Shown: positions 55,464 to 62,710 of the stretch, one piece after another | How positions within the stretch are numbered: position 1 is the first letter of the stretch | Layout of the letters: each line of letters starts with the position of its first letter | Assembly: GCA_016213625.1 (NCBI GenBank) | Contig: JACQZZ010000048.1 | Coordinates: 16,723 to 80,722 of the forward strand | Reading direction: 5' to 3' | Source of the DNA: Actinomycetota bacterium | GTDB taxonomy: Bacteria; Actinomycetota; Acidimicrobiia; Acidimicrobiales; Ilumatobacteraceae | DNA: 64,000 nt | The notes under the pieces: model-generated | Database searches by the model: none | Told to the model about the DNA's origin: nothing | What the model saw: the letters and a program-made list of their open reading frames with translations, nothing else | Program-made: the position numbers and the translations under genes

Positions 55464-56312
55464 ATGGAACTCCAGGATCGAGTGGTCGTCATCACCGGTG
55501 GTGGCTCGGGAATCGGCGAGGCGCTGGCCATCGCCGCCAAGGCCGAAGGCGCGCGCCACGTGGTGGTCGCGGATCTCGACGGCGCACAGGCCGAACGGGT
55601 GGCTGCCCTCGTGGGTGGTACCGGCGTGGCCATCGACGTGCGCGACGAGTCGGCCATCCAGCGGTTGGTGGAGGACACCGAGACCGCTCATGGCCCCATC
55701 GACCTGTTCGTGTCGAACGCCGGGTACGTCACCGCCGCCGGCCTCGAGGATCCGAACGACTCCATCCAGCGGATGTGGGAGGTGCACTGCATGGCGCACA
55801 TCTACGCGGCCCGCGCAGTGTTGCCGTCGATGATCGCCCGCGGCGAGGGGTACCTGCTCAACACCGCCTCGGCCGCAGGGCTGCTCACGCAGATCGGGTC
55901 GATGTCGTACTCGGTCACCAAAGCAGCGGCGGTGTCGTTGGCCGAGTGGCTCGCGGTCACCCATCATCATCAGGGCATCCGCGTCTCGGTGCTGTGCCCG
56001 CAAGCGGTGCGCACCAACATCGTGCGCAACAGCCCCGACTTCGGCGGCACCGGCGCGCTCGCCACCGATGGCGAGCTCGATGGTGGCGTGGCCGGCGGCG
56101 ATGGCGTGCTCGAGCCGTCCGACGTGGCGGCCATCTGCATCGAGGCCATCCGCGATGAACGGTTCCTCGTGCTGCCCCACGCCGAGGTCGCCACCTACGT
56201 GCAGCGCAAGGCCACCGATCGCGACCGGTGGCTGGCCGGCATGCGTCGTTTCCAGACCGCGCTGCACCCCGACGGCAACCTGCCCGGCGACGTCATCGCT
56301 CCCGAGCGCTGA
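55464..56312 (+). CDS. Short-chain dehydrogenase/reductase
   Basis: 282 residues of the classical SDR type. NAD(P) motif T-G-G-G-S-G-I-G at 11-18, an acidic V-A-D-L-D at the end of strand 2 favouring NAD, D-V-R-D (about 62), N-A-G (about 86-88), and the catalytic S/Y-S-V-T-K (Tyr about 152, Lys about 156). The C-terminus is extended by about 30 residues with D-R-D-R-W-L-A-G-M-R-R-F, as in actinobacterial SDRs of unknown substrate. Leaderless start supported by TACGGT. Confidence 0.92.
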   Translation: MELQDRVVVITGGGSGIGEALAIAAKAEGARHVVVADLDGAQAERVAALVGGTGVAIDVRDESAIQRLVEDTETAHGPIDLFVSNAGYVTAAGLEDPNDSIQRMWEVHCMAHIYAARAVLPSMIARGEGYLLNTASAAGLLTQIGSMSYSVTKAAAVSLAEWLAVTHHHQGIRVSVLCPQAVRTNIVRNSPDFGGTGALATDGELDGGVAGGDGVLEPSDVAAICIEAIRDERFLVLPHAEVATYVQRKATDRDRWLAGMRRFQTALHPDGNLPGDVIAPER

Positions 56313-56391
56313 GCAGCGGGCGACGGCGCTCGGGTGGTCGCCACCCTGCACGCCCTCGGTCTCGACTGACGTCGTGACACTTCGACTCGAC

Positions 56392-56411
56392 ACTTAGGTA
56401 TTGACCTAAGT
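56392..56411 (+). promoter_or_regulatory. ArsR-type operator
   Basis: ACTTAGGT-ATTG-ACCTAAGT, a perfect 8+8 inverted repeat that covers the -35 hexamer TTGACC of the ArsR-SRPBCC pair. Strong candidate for the autorepressor site. Confidence 0.7.
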
Positions 56412-56429
56412 ATCGAATCGGCGTATGGT
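56401..56429 (+). promoter_or_regulatory. Promoter of ArsR-SRPBCC pair
   Basis: TTGACC (56401-56406), a 17-base spacer and TATGGT (56424-56429). Transcription would begin near the GTG at 56437, giving a leaderless message. The -10 contains an in-frame ATG (56425), which is therefore unlikely to be the start codon. Confidence 0.65.
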
Positions 56430-56436
56430 CGCCGTC

Positions 56437-56772
56437 GTGCCCACCTCCGCCCCATCGCTCGACGACGTGTTCAAGGCCCTGGCCGACCCCACTCGCCGCG
56501 CGGTGGTGGAGCGGCTCGGCGTGGGACCCGCGTCCACCACGGAATTGGCCCGCCCGTTCCACATGGCGCTGCCCTCGTTCAGCCAGCACCTCGACGTGCT
56601 GGAGCGCACCGGACTGGTCACATCGAACAAGCAGGGGCGAGTGCGGATGTACCGCCTCACCCCCGCGCCGCTCGAACGTGCCGGCACCTGGCTGGAGGCG
56701 CAACGCGACCACTGGAACCGTCGCCTCGACCAACTCGACCACCACCTGATGACCATGAAGGAACCCCGATGA
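56437..56772 (+). CDS. ArsR-family transcriptional regulator
   Basis: About 111 residues with the ArsR winged helix: L-D-D-V-F-K-A-L-A-D-P-T-R-R-A-V-V-E-R-L, then the recognition helix in M-A-L-P-S-F-S-Q-H-L-D-V-L-E and the wing R-V-R-M-Y-R-L-T. No metal-binding Cys pair is present, so it is probably not a metal sensor. This type is typically paired with an SRPBCC protein, as here. A GTG start at 56437 is preferred because the upstream ATG is inside the -10 box. It probably represses its own operon through the dyad at 56392-56411. Confidence 0.9.
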   Translation: MPTSAPSLDDVFKALADPTRRAVVERLGVGPASTTELARPFHMALPSFSQHLDVLERTGLVTSNKQGRVRMYRLTPAPLERAGTWLEAQRDHWNRRLDQLDHHLMTMKEPR

Positions 56773-57257
56773 CCTCTTCGTTCGACCCCACCCGCGACCT
56801 CGTGCTCGAGCGAGTCGTTCCCGTCAGCCCCGAGCAGGTGTGGGCCGCATGGACCCAGCCCGAGCACATCACGCAGTGGTTCACGCCCACCCCGTGGACC
56901 ACACCCGAGGCCGAGGTCGATCTGCGCCCTGGCGGCATCTTCCGCACCGTGATGTGCGGACCCGACGGCGAGCGAGTCGACAGCAGCGGCTGTTACCTGG
57001 AGGTGGTGGAACATCGGCGGCTCGTGTGGACCGCGTCGCTTGGTCCCGGCTACCGGCCCAACGATTTCGCGGGCGGTGGTTTCCCGTTCACCGCCGAGCT
57101 CACACTGGAGCCCGTCGATGGCGGCACGAAGTACACCGCCCGCGTCCTGCACGCCACCACCGAACACAGCACGCAGAACGCCGACATGGGGTTCGTCGAC
57201 GTCTGGGGTGCAGCGCTCGACCAACTCGTCGCGTACATGCACGGCCGTTCCGTCTGA
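56769..57257 (+). CDS. SRPBCC/AHSA1-like ligand-binding protein
   Basis: 162 residues of the START-like AHSA1 group: L-V-L-E-R-V-V-P-V-S-P-E-Q-V-W-A-A-W-T-Q-P-E-H-I-T-Q-W-F at the N-terminus, D-L-R-P-G-G-I-F-R-T-V-M and a C-terminal helix G-A-A-L-D-Q-L-V-A-Y-M. These proteins form a deep hydrophobic cavity; the ligand is not predictable. The ATG overlaps the ArsR stop by four bases, so the pair is translationally coupled. Such pairs are common in actinomycetes. Confidence 0.92.
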   Translation: MTSSFDPTRDLVLERVVPVSPEQVWAAWTQPEHITQWFTPTPWTTPEAEVDLRPGGIFRTVMCGPDGERVDSSGCYLEVVEHRRLVWTASLGPGYRPNDFAGGGFPFTAELTLEPVDGGTKYTARVLHATTEHSTQNADMGFVDVWGAALDQLVAYMHGRSV

Positions 57258-57271
57258 CGTGCTTCGGAGGA

Positions 57272-58378
57272 TCAGAGGGCGTGCAGCGGGTCGTGGGCCA
57301 GCCAGGCGGCGAGGTCGGCGATCTCGTGATCGACGGCTCTCGCCATGGCCTTGGTGAACGTGACGTCCTCGTGCACGCCGTCGACGCGTAGCTCGCCGGC
57401 CTTTCGGTCGAACGTCGCGTCGAGCTTGCCCACCAGTCGATCCTCGAACAGGATCGGCAGCGCGTAGTAGCCCCACCGGCGCTTGTCGACCGGCTTGTAC
57501 ATCTCCAGCGCGTACTCGAACTCGAACAGGTCGGCCATGCGCGCCCGGTCGTGGATGAGCCGGTCGAACGGCGACAGCAGCGCCGCCCGGCCTTCGAAGG
57601 GCAGGCCGAGCTGCTCAGGGTCCACCCGCCACTCTCCCGCCACACCCTCGATGACCGCCGGCTCACCGGCATCGCCGACGTCGGTGGGCTCGACGGGTGT
57701 CTCGGTGCTGCGTGCGCGGGCGATGCCGAGCGATCGCAGACGGTGGACGTTGCGGGTGCGGACGGCCTCGTCGAATGGCACGACGTCGACGTCGGGATAC
57801 ACCCGTTCGGCCAGATCCCACAGCCGGTCGCGACCCTCACGGCCGGCCACCGCCACCTCGCCTCGCTGCGTCATGAAGTCGAGCATCATCACCACGTTGC
57901 GGTTGTTGTTCCAACCGCTCGAGGCCCACGGCTTCACGCACGTGTCGGGGAGCTCACGCGACGTCATCGGTCCCGAGGAACGCAACCGGCGGAGAATGTC
58001 GCGACGGCAGTTGTCATTCGCGGCGACCCACGCGGCCTGATTCTTCCTGTAGTTCCGCACGTCGCCCACACCGGGCCACTGCTCCATCTCGGCGCGGAAG
58101 AGGGCGATGTGTTCGCTGGGCCGCAACATGCCGCGCAGGTCCACCACTGTGTGGGCCTCGAACGCTGCTGCCAGGTCGGCCGACGAGTACGCCGAGCCGA
58201 GCCGGCTCCAGAGCACGAGGTGCGCGCTCGGGGCGATCGCGCTGGTGGGGTCGAGTTGCAGCGCGATGAGATGGCGCACCACCTGCAGGAAGCCGGTGGG
58301 ACGGCGAGCATCGAGCAGTTGCGCCCGCACAGCGAGGCGACGGGCGTCGCGCCGGGTCAACTCGTGCACGATGCTCAT
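57272..58378 (-). CDS. YcaQ-like DNA glycosylase family protein
   Basis: 368 residues of the winged-helix YcaQ/AlkX-AlkZ family, whose studied members remove bulky or cross-linked bases from DNA. The family active-site motif Q-x-D or Q-x-Q appears as I-A-L-Q-L-D-P near the N-terminus. The C-terminal L-S-P-F-D-R-L-I-H-D-R and W-G-Y-Y-A-L-P-I-L segments are highly characteristic. The ATG at 58378 overlaps the upstream esterase stop by four bases. No AZ-type biosynthetic cluster is near, so a general repair function is more likely than self-resistance. Confidence 0.88.
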   Translation of the reverse strand: MSIVHELTRRDARRLAVRAQLLDARRPTGFLQVVRHLIALQLDPTSAIAPSAHLVLWSRLGSAYSSADLAAAFEAHTVVDLRGMLRPSEHIALFRAEMEQWPGVGDVRNYRKNQAAWVAANDNCRRDILRRLRSSGPMTSRELPDTCVKPWASSGWNNNRNVVMMLDFMTQRGEVAVAGREGRDRLWDLAERVYPDVDVVPFDEAVRTRNVHRLRSLGIARARSTETPVEPTDVGDAGEPAVIEGVAGEWRVDPEQLGLPFEGRAALLSPFDRLIHDRARMADLFEFEYALEMYKPVDKRRWGYYALPILFEDRLVGKLDATFDRKAGELRVDGVHEDVTFTKAMARAVDHEIADLAAWLAHDPLHAL

Positions 58379-59208
58379 CGCCCCGCGAAGAGGTGCACGA
58401 GCCCGCGGGCGAGTGCCGCCGACTGCATCGTCACGTGGTGCTCGTGGTCGGCGACGAAGGTGAGCGTTGCGGCGCCGCTCTCGGCGCACATGGCACCGAA
58501 GCGCTCGGCGTTGCGCACCATCGCGGCCATCTCACGCTGGGGTCCGTCGGCGAACATCACGGGCCACACCAGGTCGATGTCGCCCTCTTCGCGCGATCCT
58601 GCGCACACCACCGCGCGGTGGCCCGGGGGACGCGCGGACACAGGCTGAGCCAGCAGCACTTCGTCGCCCCACCACAGCGACGGGCTGATGGCCAACAGCC
58701 GGGAGAACGCATCAGGGCGCCGGCGCCACGCGTACGCGGCGAACAGCCCGGAGAGGCTCCACCCGCAGATGCCGACCGCATCGGTGTCGACCTGCACCCG
58801 CTCGCCGACGGACGGCAGCAACTGGTCGGTCAGCACGGCCAGGAACGCGTCGGCCCCACCAGTGCCGTGGCGAACCATGCCGTTGTCGGCCTCGAAGGGT
58901 CCGTGCAGGCGCCACTCGGTCGGGGTGAAGTCCGAGAACCGTGACGAGAAGTAGGCGAGATGGTCGGGCTCCTCCCGGGTGACACCCACCACTGCCATCG
59001 ACGGCATCGTTCCCATCGTGACCACGTTCGTCGTGCGGATGAACTCGGTGGCCGAGAAGAACATCGTGTCGCCATCGAGCACCACCAAAAGTGGAACCGG
59101 CGCGTCGGTCGGCAGCAACGGAAGTGACAGCGTCACCCGATACCGCGCGCCGGTGTGAGCCGAGTCGATGACCCACGCGTCGCTGTTCGGCAGGATCACA
59201 GCCGGCAT
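58375..59208 (-). CDS. Esterase D-like alpha/beta hydrolase
   Basis: 277 residues of the esterase/enterobactin-esterase-like group (Pfam Esterase). The nucleophile is in G-W-S-L-S-G-L-F-A-A-Y, followed by A-I-S-P-S-L-W-W-G, which is the family hallmark, and V-A-D-H-E-H-H supplies the His. No signal peptide. TAGAGT ends 6 nt before the ATG, indicating leaderless transcription. It is the first gene of a two-gene operon with the YcaQ-like protein. Confidence 0.9.
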   Translation of the reverse strand: MPAVILPNSDAWVIDSAHTGARYRVTLSLPLLPTDAPVPLLVVLDGDTMFFSATEFIRTTNVVTMGTMPSMAVVGVTREEPDHLAYFSSRFSDFTPTEWRLHGPFEADNGMVRHGTGGADAFLAVLTDQLLPSVGERVQVDTDAVGICGWSLSGLFAAYAWRRRPDAFSRLLAISPSLWWGDEVLLAQPVSARPPGHRAVVCAGSREEGDIDLVWPVMFADGPQREMAAMVRNAERFGAMCAESGAATLTFVADHEHHVTMQSAALARGLVHLFAGR

Positions 59209-59214
59209 ACCCGC

Positions 59215-59220
59215 ACTCTA
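59215..59220 (-). promoter_or_regulatory. -10 box TAGAGT, leaderless start
   Basis: Minus-strand TAGAGT ends 6 nt before the ATG of the esterase gene; no Shine-Dalgarno. Confidence 0.5.
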
Positions 59221-59241
59221 GGTTCGAACAGGACGTGTGGG

Positions 59242-59705
59242 ATCATGGGCGGATCCGACGTGTGGTCGGCCGGCGGCGGGGCCGGAGTCGCCGACGGTGC
59301 ACACGAGCTGGCCGTTGAGTTCGCCGGCTGCATCGACCCCGCCGGAGCGTCCCGTCACAGCGTCCCCTGCTCGAGTCGGGAGCCGGGTGGATCGGCTACT
59401 GGCTCGACCGCATCGACGCCGTCTACAGCCACACCTTCATGGGCAATCGTGTCCCGCTGCAGCACAAGCCCAGCGACTACTTCCGCGAGCGCATCTGGAT
59501 CAGCGCCGACCCCGACGAGCGGATGGTGCCGGCGCTGGCCGAACGGTACGGCGTCAGCCGGTTCCTGTGGGCGTCCGACTTCCCGCACGCCGATCACACG
59601 CCGGAGTACGTGGGCGATCTGAACGAGCTGGTCGCGATGTTCCCCGAGGACCAGCGGCGGGCGTTCATCGGCGACAACGCGCGCGCCCTGTTCAAGCTCG
59701 GCTGA
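59242..59705 (+). pseudogene. Decayed amidohydrolase (C-terminal remnant)
   Basis: The frame ending at 59705 encodes the C-terminal end of an amidohydrolase (metal-dependent TIM barrel, Pfam Amidohydro_2): L-L-E-S-G-A-G-W-I-G-Y-W-L-D-R-I-D, then R-F-L-W-A-S-D-F-P-H-A-D-H-T and G-D-N-A-R-A-L-F-K-L-G. The Asp of S-D-F-P-H is a metal/catalytic residue in intact enzymes. About 270 residues expected upstream are missing. A further weak match (H-E-L-A-V-E-F-A-G) lies in a different frame just before, suggesting at least one frameshift near 59345 in addition to truncation. The 5' limit given is approximate. It is probably not functional. Confidence 0.7.
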
Positions 59706-59765
59706 CCGTCGCCGTGGCACGATGACGACATCGAGTCCGCACGTATCGACGCATGGCTGTGGGCG

Positions 59766-60101
59766 GTGCGCCTCACCCCCACTCGCTCCGCCGCCATCGA
59801 GCTCTGCCGCGCCGGCAGGGTGACGGTGAACGGCGCTCCGGCGAAGCCTGCTCTCAAGGTGAAGGCCGGCGACCGCATCGAGGCCCGCATCGCTCAGCGC
59901 CAGCGCGTCGTCGAAGTGGTGCGAGTGCTCGACAAGCGCGTGGGTGCACCCGTCGCAGTGGAATGCTTCCTGGACCACAGCCCTCCCCCGCCACCCGCCG
60001 AGGATGCCCCCGTCTTCCAGCGCGACCGCGGCACCGGTCGCCCGACCAAGCGCGACCGCCGTCAGCTCGACCGCCTCCGCCACAACGACCCGCGAACTTG
60101 A
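59766..60101 (+). CDS. S4-domain RNA-binding protein, start uncertain
   Basis: An S4 RNA-binding domain (A-A-I-E-L-C-R-A-G-R-V-T-V-N-G, then K-V-K-A-G-D-R-I) with a Pro-rich and a basic C-terminal tail, like Hsp15/YrfH heat-shock ribosome-recycling proteins. The first normal start codon in frame is GTG 59766. However the conserved S4 opening R-I-D-A-W-L-W-A-V-R lies upstream from 59742, and no ATG, GTG or TTG precedes it in frame before the TGA at 59703. So either an unusual codon (ATC 59730) starts it, or a small indel has disrupted the N-terminus. The stop lies in the palindrome at 60094-60125. Confidence 0.8.
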   Translation: MRLTPTRSAAIELCRAGRVTVNGAPAKPALKVKAGDRIEARIAQRQRVVEVVRVLDKRVGAPVAVECFLDHSPPPPPAEDAPVFQRDRGTGRPTKRDRRQLDRLRHNDPRT

Positions 60102-60125
60102 GTTCCGACGTCGGAACTCAAGTTC
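60094..60125. repeat. Paired GAAC-N4-GTTC palindrome element, copy B
   Basis: A perfect 32-bp palindrome made of GAACTTGAGTTC (60094-60105) and GAACTCAAGTTC (60114-60125) at a 20-bp pitch, the same pitch as copy A at 34438-34477. It lies between convergent genes and supplies both stop codons: TGA 60099-60101 for the S4 gene and the TGA at 60118-60120 (minus strand) for the methyltransferase. It may be a bidirectional terminator. Confidence 0.8.
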
Positions 60126-61020
60126 TGCGGTCGTGGGCGAGTTGGGTGAGGCGGGCGATGTGGTCGGGGTTCATGCCGCAACACCCGCCCACGAGCGTGG
60201 CACCCATCGAGATCCACTGCTCGACGAACTCGCCGTACGCGCTGGGGTCGAGGTCGTCGCGGAACGCGGCGATACCCGCATTGGCCTGCACTTCGTCGGC
60301 GTGGCTGTCGAGGAAGCGGTTGGCGTAGCCGCCGGTGCGCGCGCGGCCCTCGGTGAGCGGCACGGCCGTGGCGAGGGCTCCGGTGATGGTCTCGGCCTGG
60401 CAGCAGTTGAACAGCACGGCGACCGCACCCAGGTCGAGCGCCGCCTGCACCGCATCGGCCACCAGTTCACCGGAGCGAACCGTGCCCGGCCGATGGTCGT
60501 CGAGCGTGTAGCTGATCCACAGCGGCTTGGTCGAGCCCGCTCGATCGAGCGCGGCGCGCACGGTGCGGGCCTCGGCGATGGACCCCAGCGTCTCACCCAG
60601 CCACAGGTCGACCGACTCGCTCAGACCGTCGACCAACGGGTCGATGATGGCGGCGGACTGCTCCTGCACGAACAGGTCGGGGCGGTACGAGCCGAACAAG
60701 GGTGGCAGCGACCCGGCCACCACGACTTCGCGGCCCGACTCGGCCACTGCGCGTCGGGCGAGCCGGCCCGACAACGCGGCCAGGTTGCGGCCGTCGGCGT
60801 CGAACCTGTCGTGACCGATGTGGAATGGCACGATCGCGTAGCTGTTGGTGGTGATGAGCTGCGCCCCGGCCTCGATGAAGTTGAGGTGGGCGCGCACCAC
60901 CCAGTCGGGCCCTTCCCACAGTGCGATGGCCGACCACTCCGGTTGACGGAACGGCGCACCGATGCGCATCAGTTCGCGACCCATGCCGCCGTCGAGCACC
61001 ATCACCGGGTTGACAGACAT
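60118..61020 (-). CDS. Homocysteine S-methyltransferase family protein
   Basis: 300 residues of the zinc-dependent homocysteine/betaine methyltransferase fold. V-L-D-G-G-M-G-R-E-L at the N-terminus, T-T-N-S-Y, and the zinc Cys set F-N-C-C-Q plus V-G-G-C-C-G-M-N-P at the C-terminus are present. It would transfer a methyl group from S-methylmethionine or a similar donor to homocysteine. The ATG at 61020 is fixed by TACGCT 6 nt upstream; a longer reading to 61044 would overlap the divergent gene's ATG. The last codons (Arg-Thr-stop) are in the palindrome at 60094-60125. Confidence 0.92.
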   Translation of the reverse strand: MSVNPVMVLDGGMGRELMRIGAPFRQPEWSAIALWEGPDWVVRAHLNFIEAGAQLITTNSYAIVPFHIGHDRFDADGRNLAALSGRLARRAVAESGREVVVAGSLPPLFGSYRPDLFVQEQSAAIIDPLVDGLSESVDLWLGETLGSIAEARTVRAALDRAGSTKPLWISYTLDDHRPGTVRSGELVADAVQAALDLGAVAVLFNCCQAETITGALATAVPLTEGRARTGGYANRFLDSHADEVQANAGIAAFRDDLDPSAYGEFVEQWISMGATLVGGCCGMNPDHIARLTQLAHDRRT

Positions 61021-61026
61021 GGGTGC

Positions 61027-61036
61027 AGCGTAATGT
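61027..61036. promoter_or_regulatory. Overlapping divergent -10 boxes
   Basis: Minus-strand TACGCT (61027-61032) and plus-strand TAATGT (61031-61036) share two bases. Each ends 6 nt before a start codon (ATG 61020 minus, ATG 61043 plus). Only 22 bases separate the two start codons, so both genes must be leaderless and compete for one site. Confidence 0.6.
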
Positions 61037-61042
61037 CGCAAC

Positions 61043-62005
61043 ATGAACAGCCCTCTCGTCGCTGCTGCCGAGTCGTTGCGCGCTTCTCAGGTCGAGCTGT
61101 GTCGCATCGGCACTGCCAACCCTGTGAACTTCCACGAGGCCATCCACGCTCGCGGTGGAAGCGCCCGGCTCGACATCGATGCGCTCATGGCGTTCCCCGA
61201 CGGGAGCGGTCCCCATCCGACGGTGATGGTGGTGCCCGGCAGCGCCGGCGTGTCGCCCAACCATGTGATGCACGCCGCCACGCTGTTGGGTGAGGGCTTC
61301 GGCGTGTGTGTGCTCGACCCGTTCACCGCACGTTCGGTGAGTTCCACGGTGGCCAACCAGACCCAGTACTCGTTCGCCGCCAGCGCGGTCGACGTGCTGT
61401 TCGCGTTGGCCGCGCTCGCCGACGATCCTCGCGTCGACAGCACGCGCGTCGCCGCCCAGGGCCACAGCCGAGGAGGCGCGGCGGTGATGATGGCCGCCAT
61501 GCGGCAGTTCGCCGACCCGATCGTCGGCGAGCACCGCCTCGCCGGGGTCTACGCCGCGTACCCGTGGTGTGGGCAGCAGTTCGCCCGCCCCGACGTGGGC
61601 GTGACGGTGGTTCGGGCCATCATCGGCGATCAGGACGAGTGGTGCTCGGTGATGGCGGTGCAGGCGCAGATCCAGGCGATCGCGCTCACCGGCGGAACGG
61701 CCGGTATGCGCGTCGTGCCCGGCGCCCACCACAGCTTCGATCGACACGAGGACATCCACGAGATCGCCGAAGCTCGAGTGTCGCCGAGCGCGCCCATCGA
61801 GTACCTCGCCGACGACGGGGCGATGATCGACCCGACGACGGGCGTGCCCGATCCGGCGCGCACCGATCTCCACCAGTTCCGCGACGCGATGAAGGCGGGC
61901 TTCGGTCGCCAGGGAGCCCGCCTCGGCGCCCGGGACGACCAACCAGCCCTGTTCGCAGCCGACATGCTGGCGTTCCATCGCGGAGTGCTGCGCCACCCCT
62001 CGTGA
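61043..62005 (+). CDS. Alpha/beta hydrolase, dienelactone hydrolase-like
   Basis: 320 residues. G-H-S-R-G-G (Ser about 148) is the nucleophile elbow, V-V-P-G-S-A-G-V-S the oxyanion region, and V-V-P-G-A-H-H-S-F-D near 230 contains the His. D-Q-D-E-W likely provides the acid. This pattern matches bacterial dienelactone hydrolase/acetyl esterase-like proteins of unknown substrate. Its ATG has TAATGT 6 nt upstream. Divergent from the homocysteine methyltransferase through a single shared promoter site. Confidence 0.88.
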   Translation: MNSPLVAAAESLRASQVELCRIGTANPVNFHEAIHARGGSARLDIDALMAFPDGSGPHPTVMVVPGSAGVSPNHVMHAATLLGEGFGVCVLDPFTARSVSSTVANQTQYSFAASAVDVLFALAALADDPRVDSTRVAAQGHSRGGAAVMMAAMRQFADPIVGEHRLAGVYAAYPWCGQQFARPDVGVTVVRAIIGDQDEWCSVMAVQAQIQAIALTGGTAGMRVVPGAHHSFDRHEDIHEIAEARVSPSAPIEYLADDGAMIDPTTGVPDPARTDLHQFRDAMKAGFGRQGARLGARDDQPALFAADMLAFHRGVLRHPS

Positions 62006-62080
62006 GCGGCGTCGGCGTGAACGACCCCCGACGACGGAATTCTTCCCGTTCGCCGACCCTCTGTCCGCGAGAGTGACGGC

Positions 62081-62623
62081 ATGGCCTCCACCGTGCTCGT
62101 TCGCCGCGAACGCCCCGACGACATCGACGCCATCCGTCGCGTCCACAACGCTGCGTTCGGCACGGATGCCGACACCGCGACCGTCGAAGCGCGACTGGTC
62201 GACGATTTGCGATCGGGTCCCAGCTGGATTCCGGCGTTGTCGTTGGTCGCCGAGGTGGACGGTGCCGTCGTGGGGCACGTCCTCGCGACCCGAGGCCGTG
62301 TGGATCGCGAGGCATCGGCGCCTCCGATCAGGGTGGTCGGCATCGCTCCGGTCGGGGTGCTGCCCGAGGTGCAGCATCTGCGCATCGGCAGCAGTCTCAT
62401 GTACGCACTGCTCGGTGCGGCCCAGGCGCTCGGCGAGGAGGTCGCATGTCTGCTCGGCTCGCCTGCGTACTACGAGCGCTTCGGCTTCGTCATCTCGTCG
62501 ACCGTGGGCATCGCGCCACCGGTGCCGGGTTGGGCGCCGCACTTCCAGGCGCTGGTCTTCGATGCCGGGCGCATCGACGGTGGCGGCACGTTCCACTACG
62601 ACGAGGCGTTCGATCGAATGTGA
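62081..62623 (+). CDS. GNAT-family N-acetyltransferase (YhbS-like)
   Basis: 180 residues. R-P-D-D-I-D-A-I-R-R-V-H-N-A-A-F-G at the start, then V-V-G-I-A-P-V-G-V-L-P-E-V-Q-H-L-R-I-G-S-S-L-M and G-S-P-A-Y-Y-E-R-F-G-F match YhbS-type acetyltransferases. In this subfamily the acetyl-CoA loop usually reads Q-x-x-G-I-G/Q-G-K-G; here it is L-R-I-G-S-S. Substrate unknown. GAGAGT 6 nt before the ATG is a poor -10. Single gene. Confidence 0.88.
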   Translation: MASTVLVRRERPDDIDAIRRVHNAAFGTDADTATVEARLVDDLRSGPSWIPALSLVAEVDGAVVGHVLATRGRVDREASAPPIRVVGIAPVGVLPEVQHLRIGSSLMYALLGAAQALGEEVACLLGSPAYYERFGFVISSTVGIAPPVPGWAPHFQALVFDAGRIDGGGTFHYDEAFDRM

Positions 62624-62710
62624 GGCACACTCGGTGCTGACGGACCCAGCTCGGCAACGTACCCTCGTGTCGCCGCGGGTGGCGCGACCCGGGGTGGAGG
62701 AGACCATCGC

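Noticed and set aside
57272..59208. YcaQ-like protein as a self-resistance gene.
   Set aside because: No genes for a DNA-damaging natural product lie nearby; general repair is simpler.
59237..59725. A plus-strand frame starting at GTG 59237.
   Set aside because: It is a different frame from the amidohydrolase match and has arginine/histidine-rich shadow composition.
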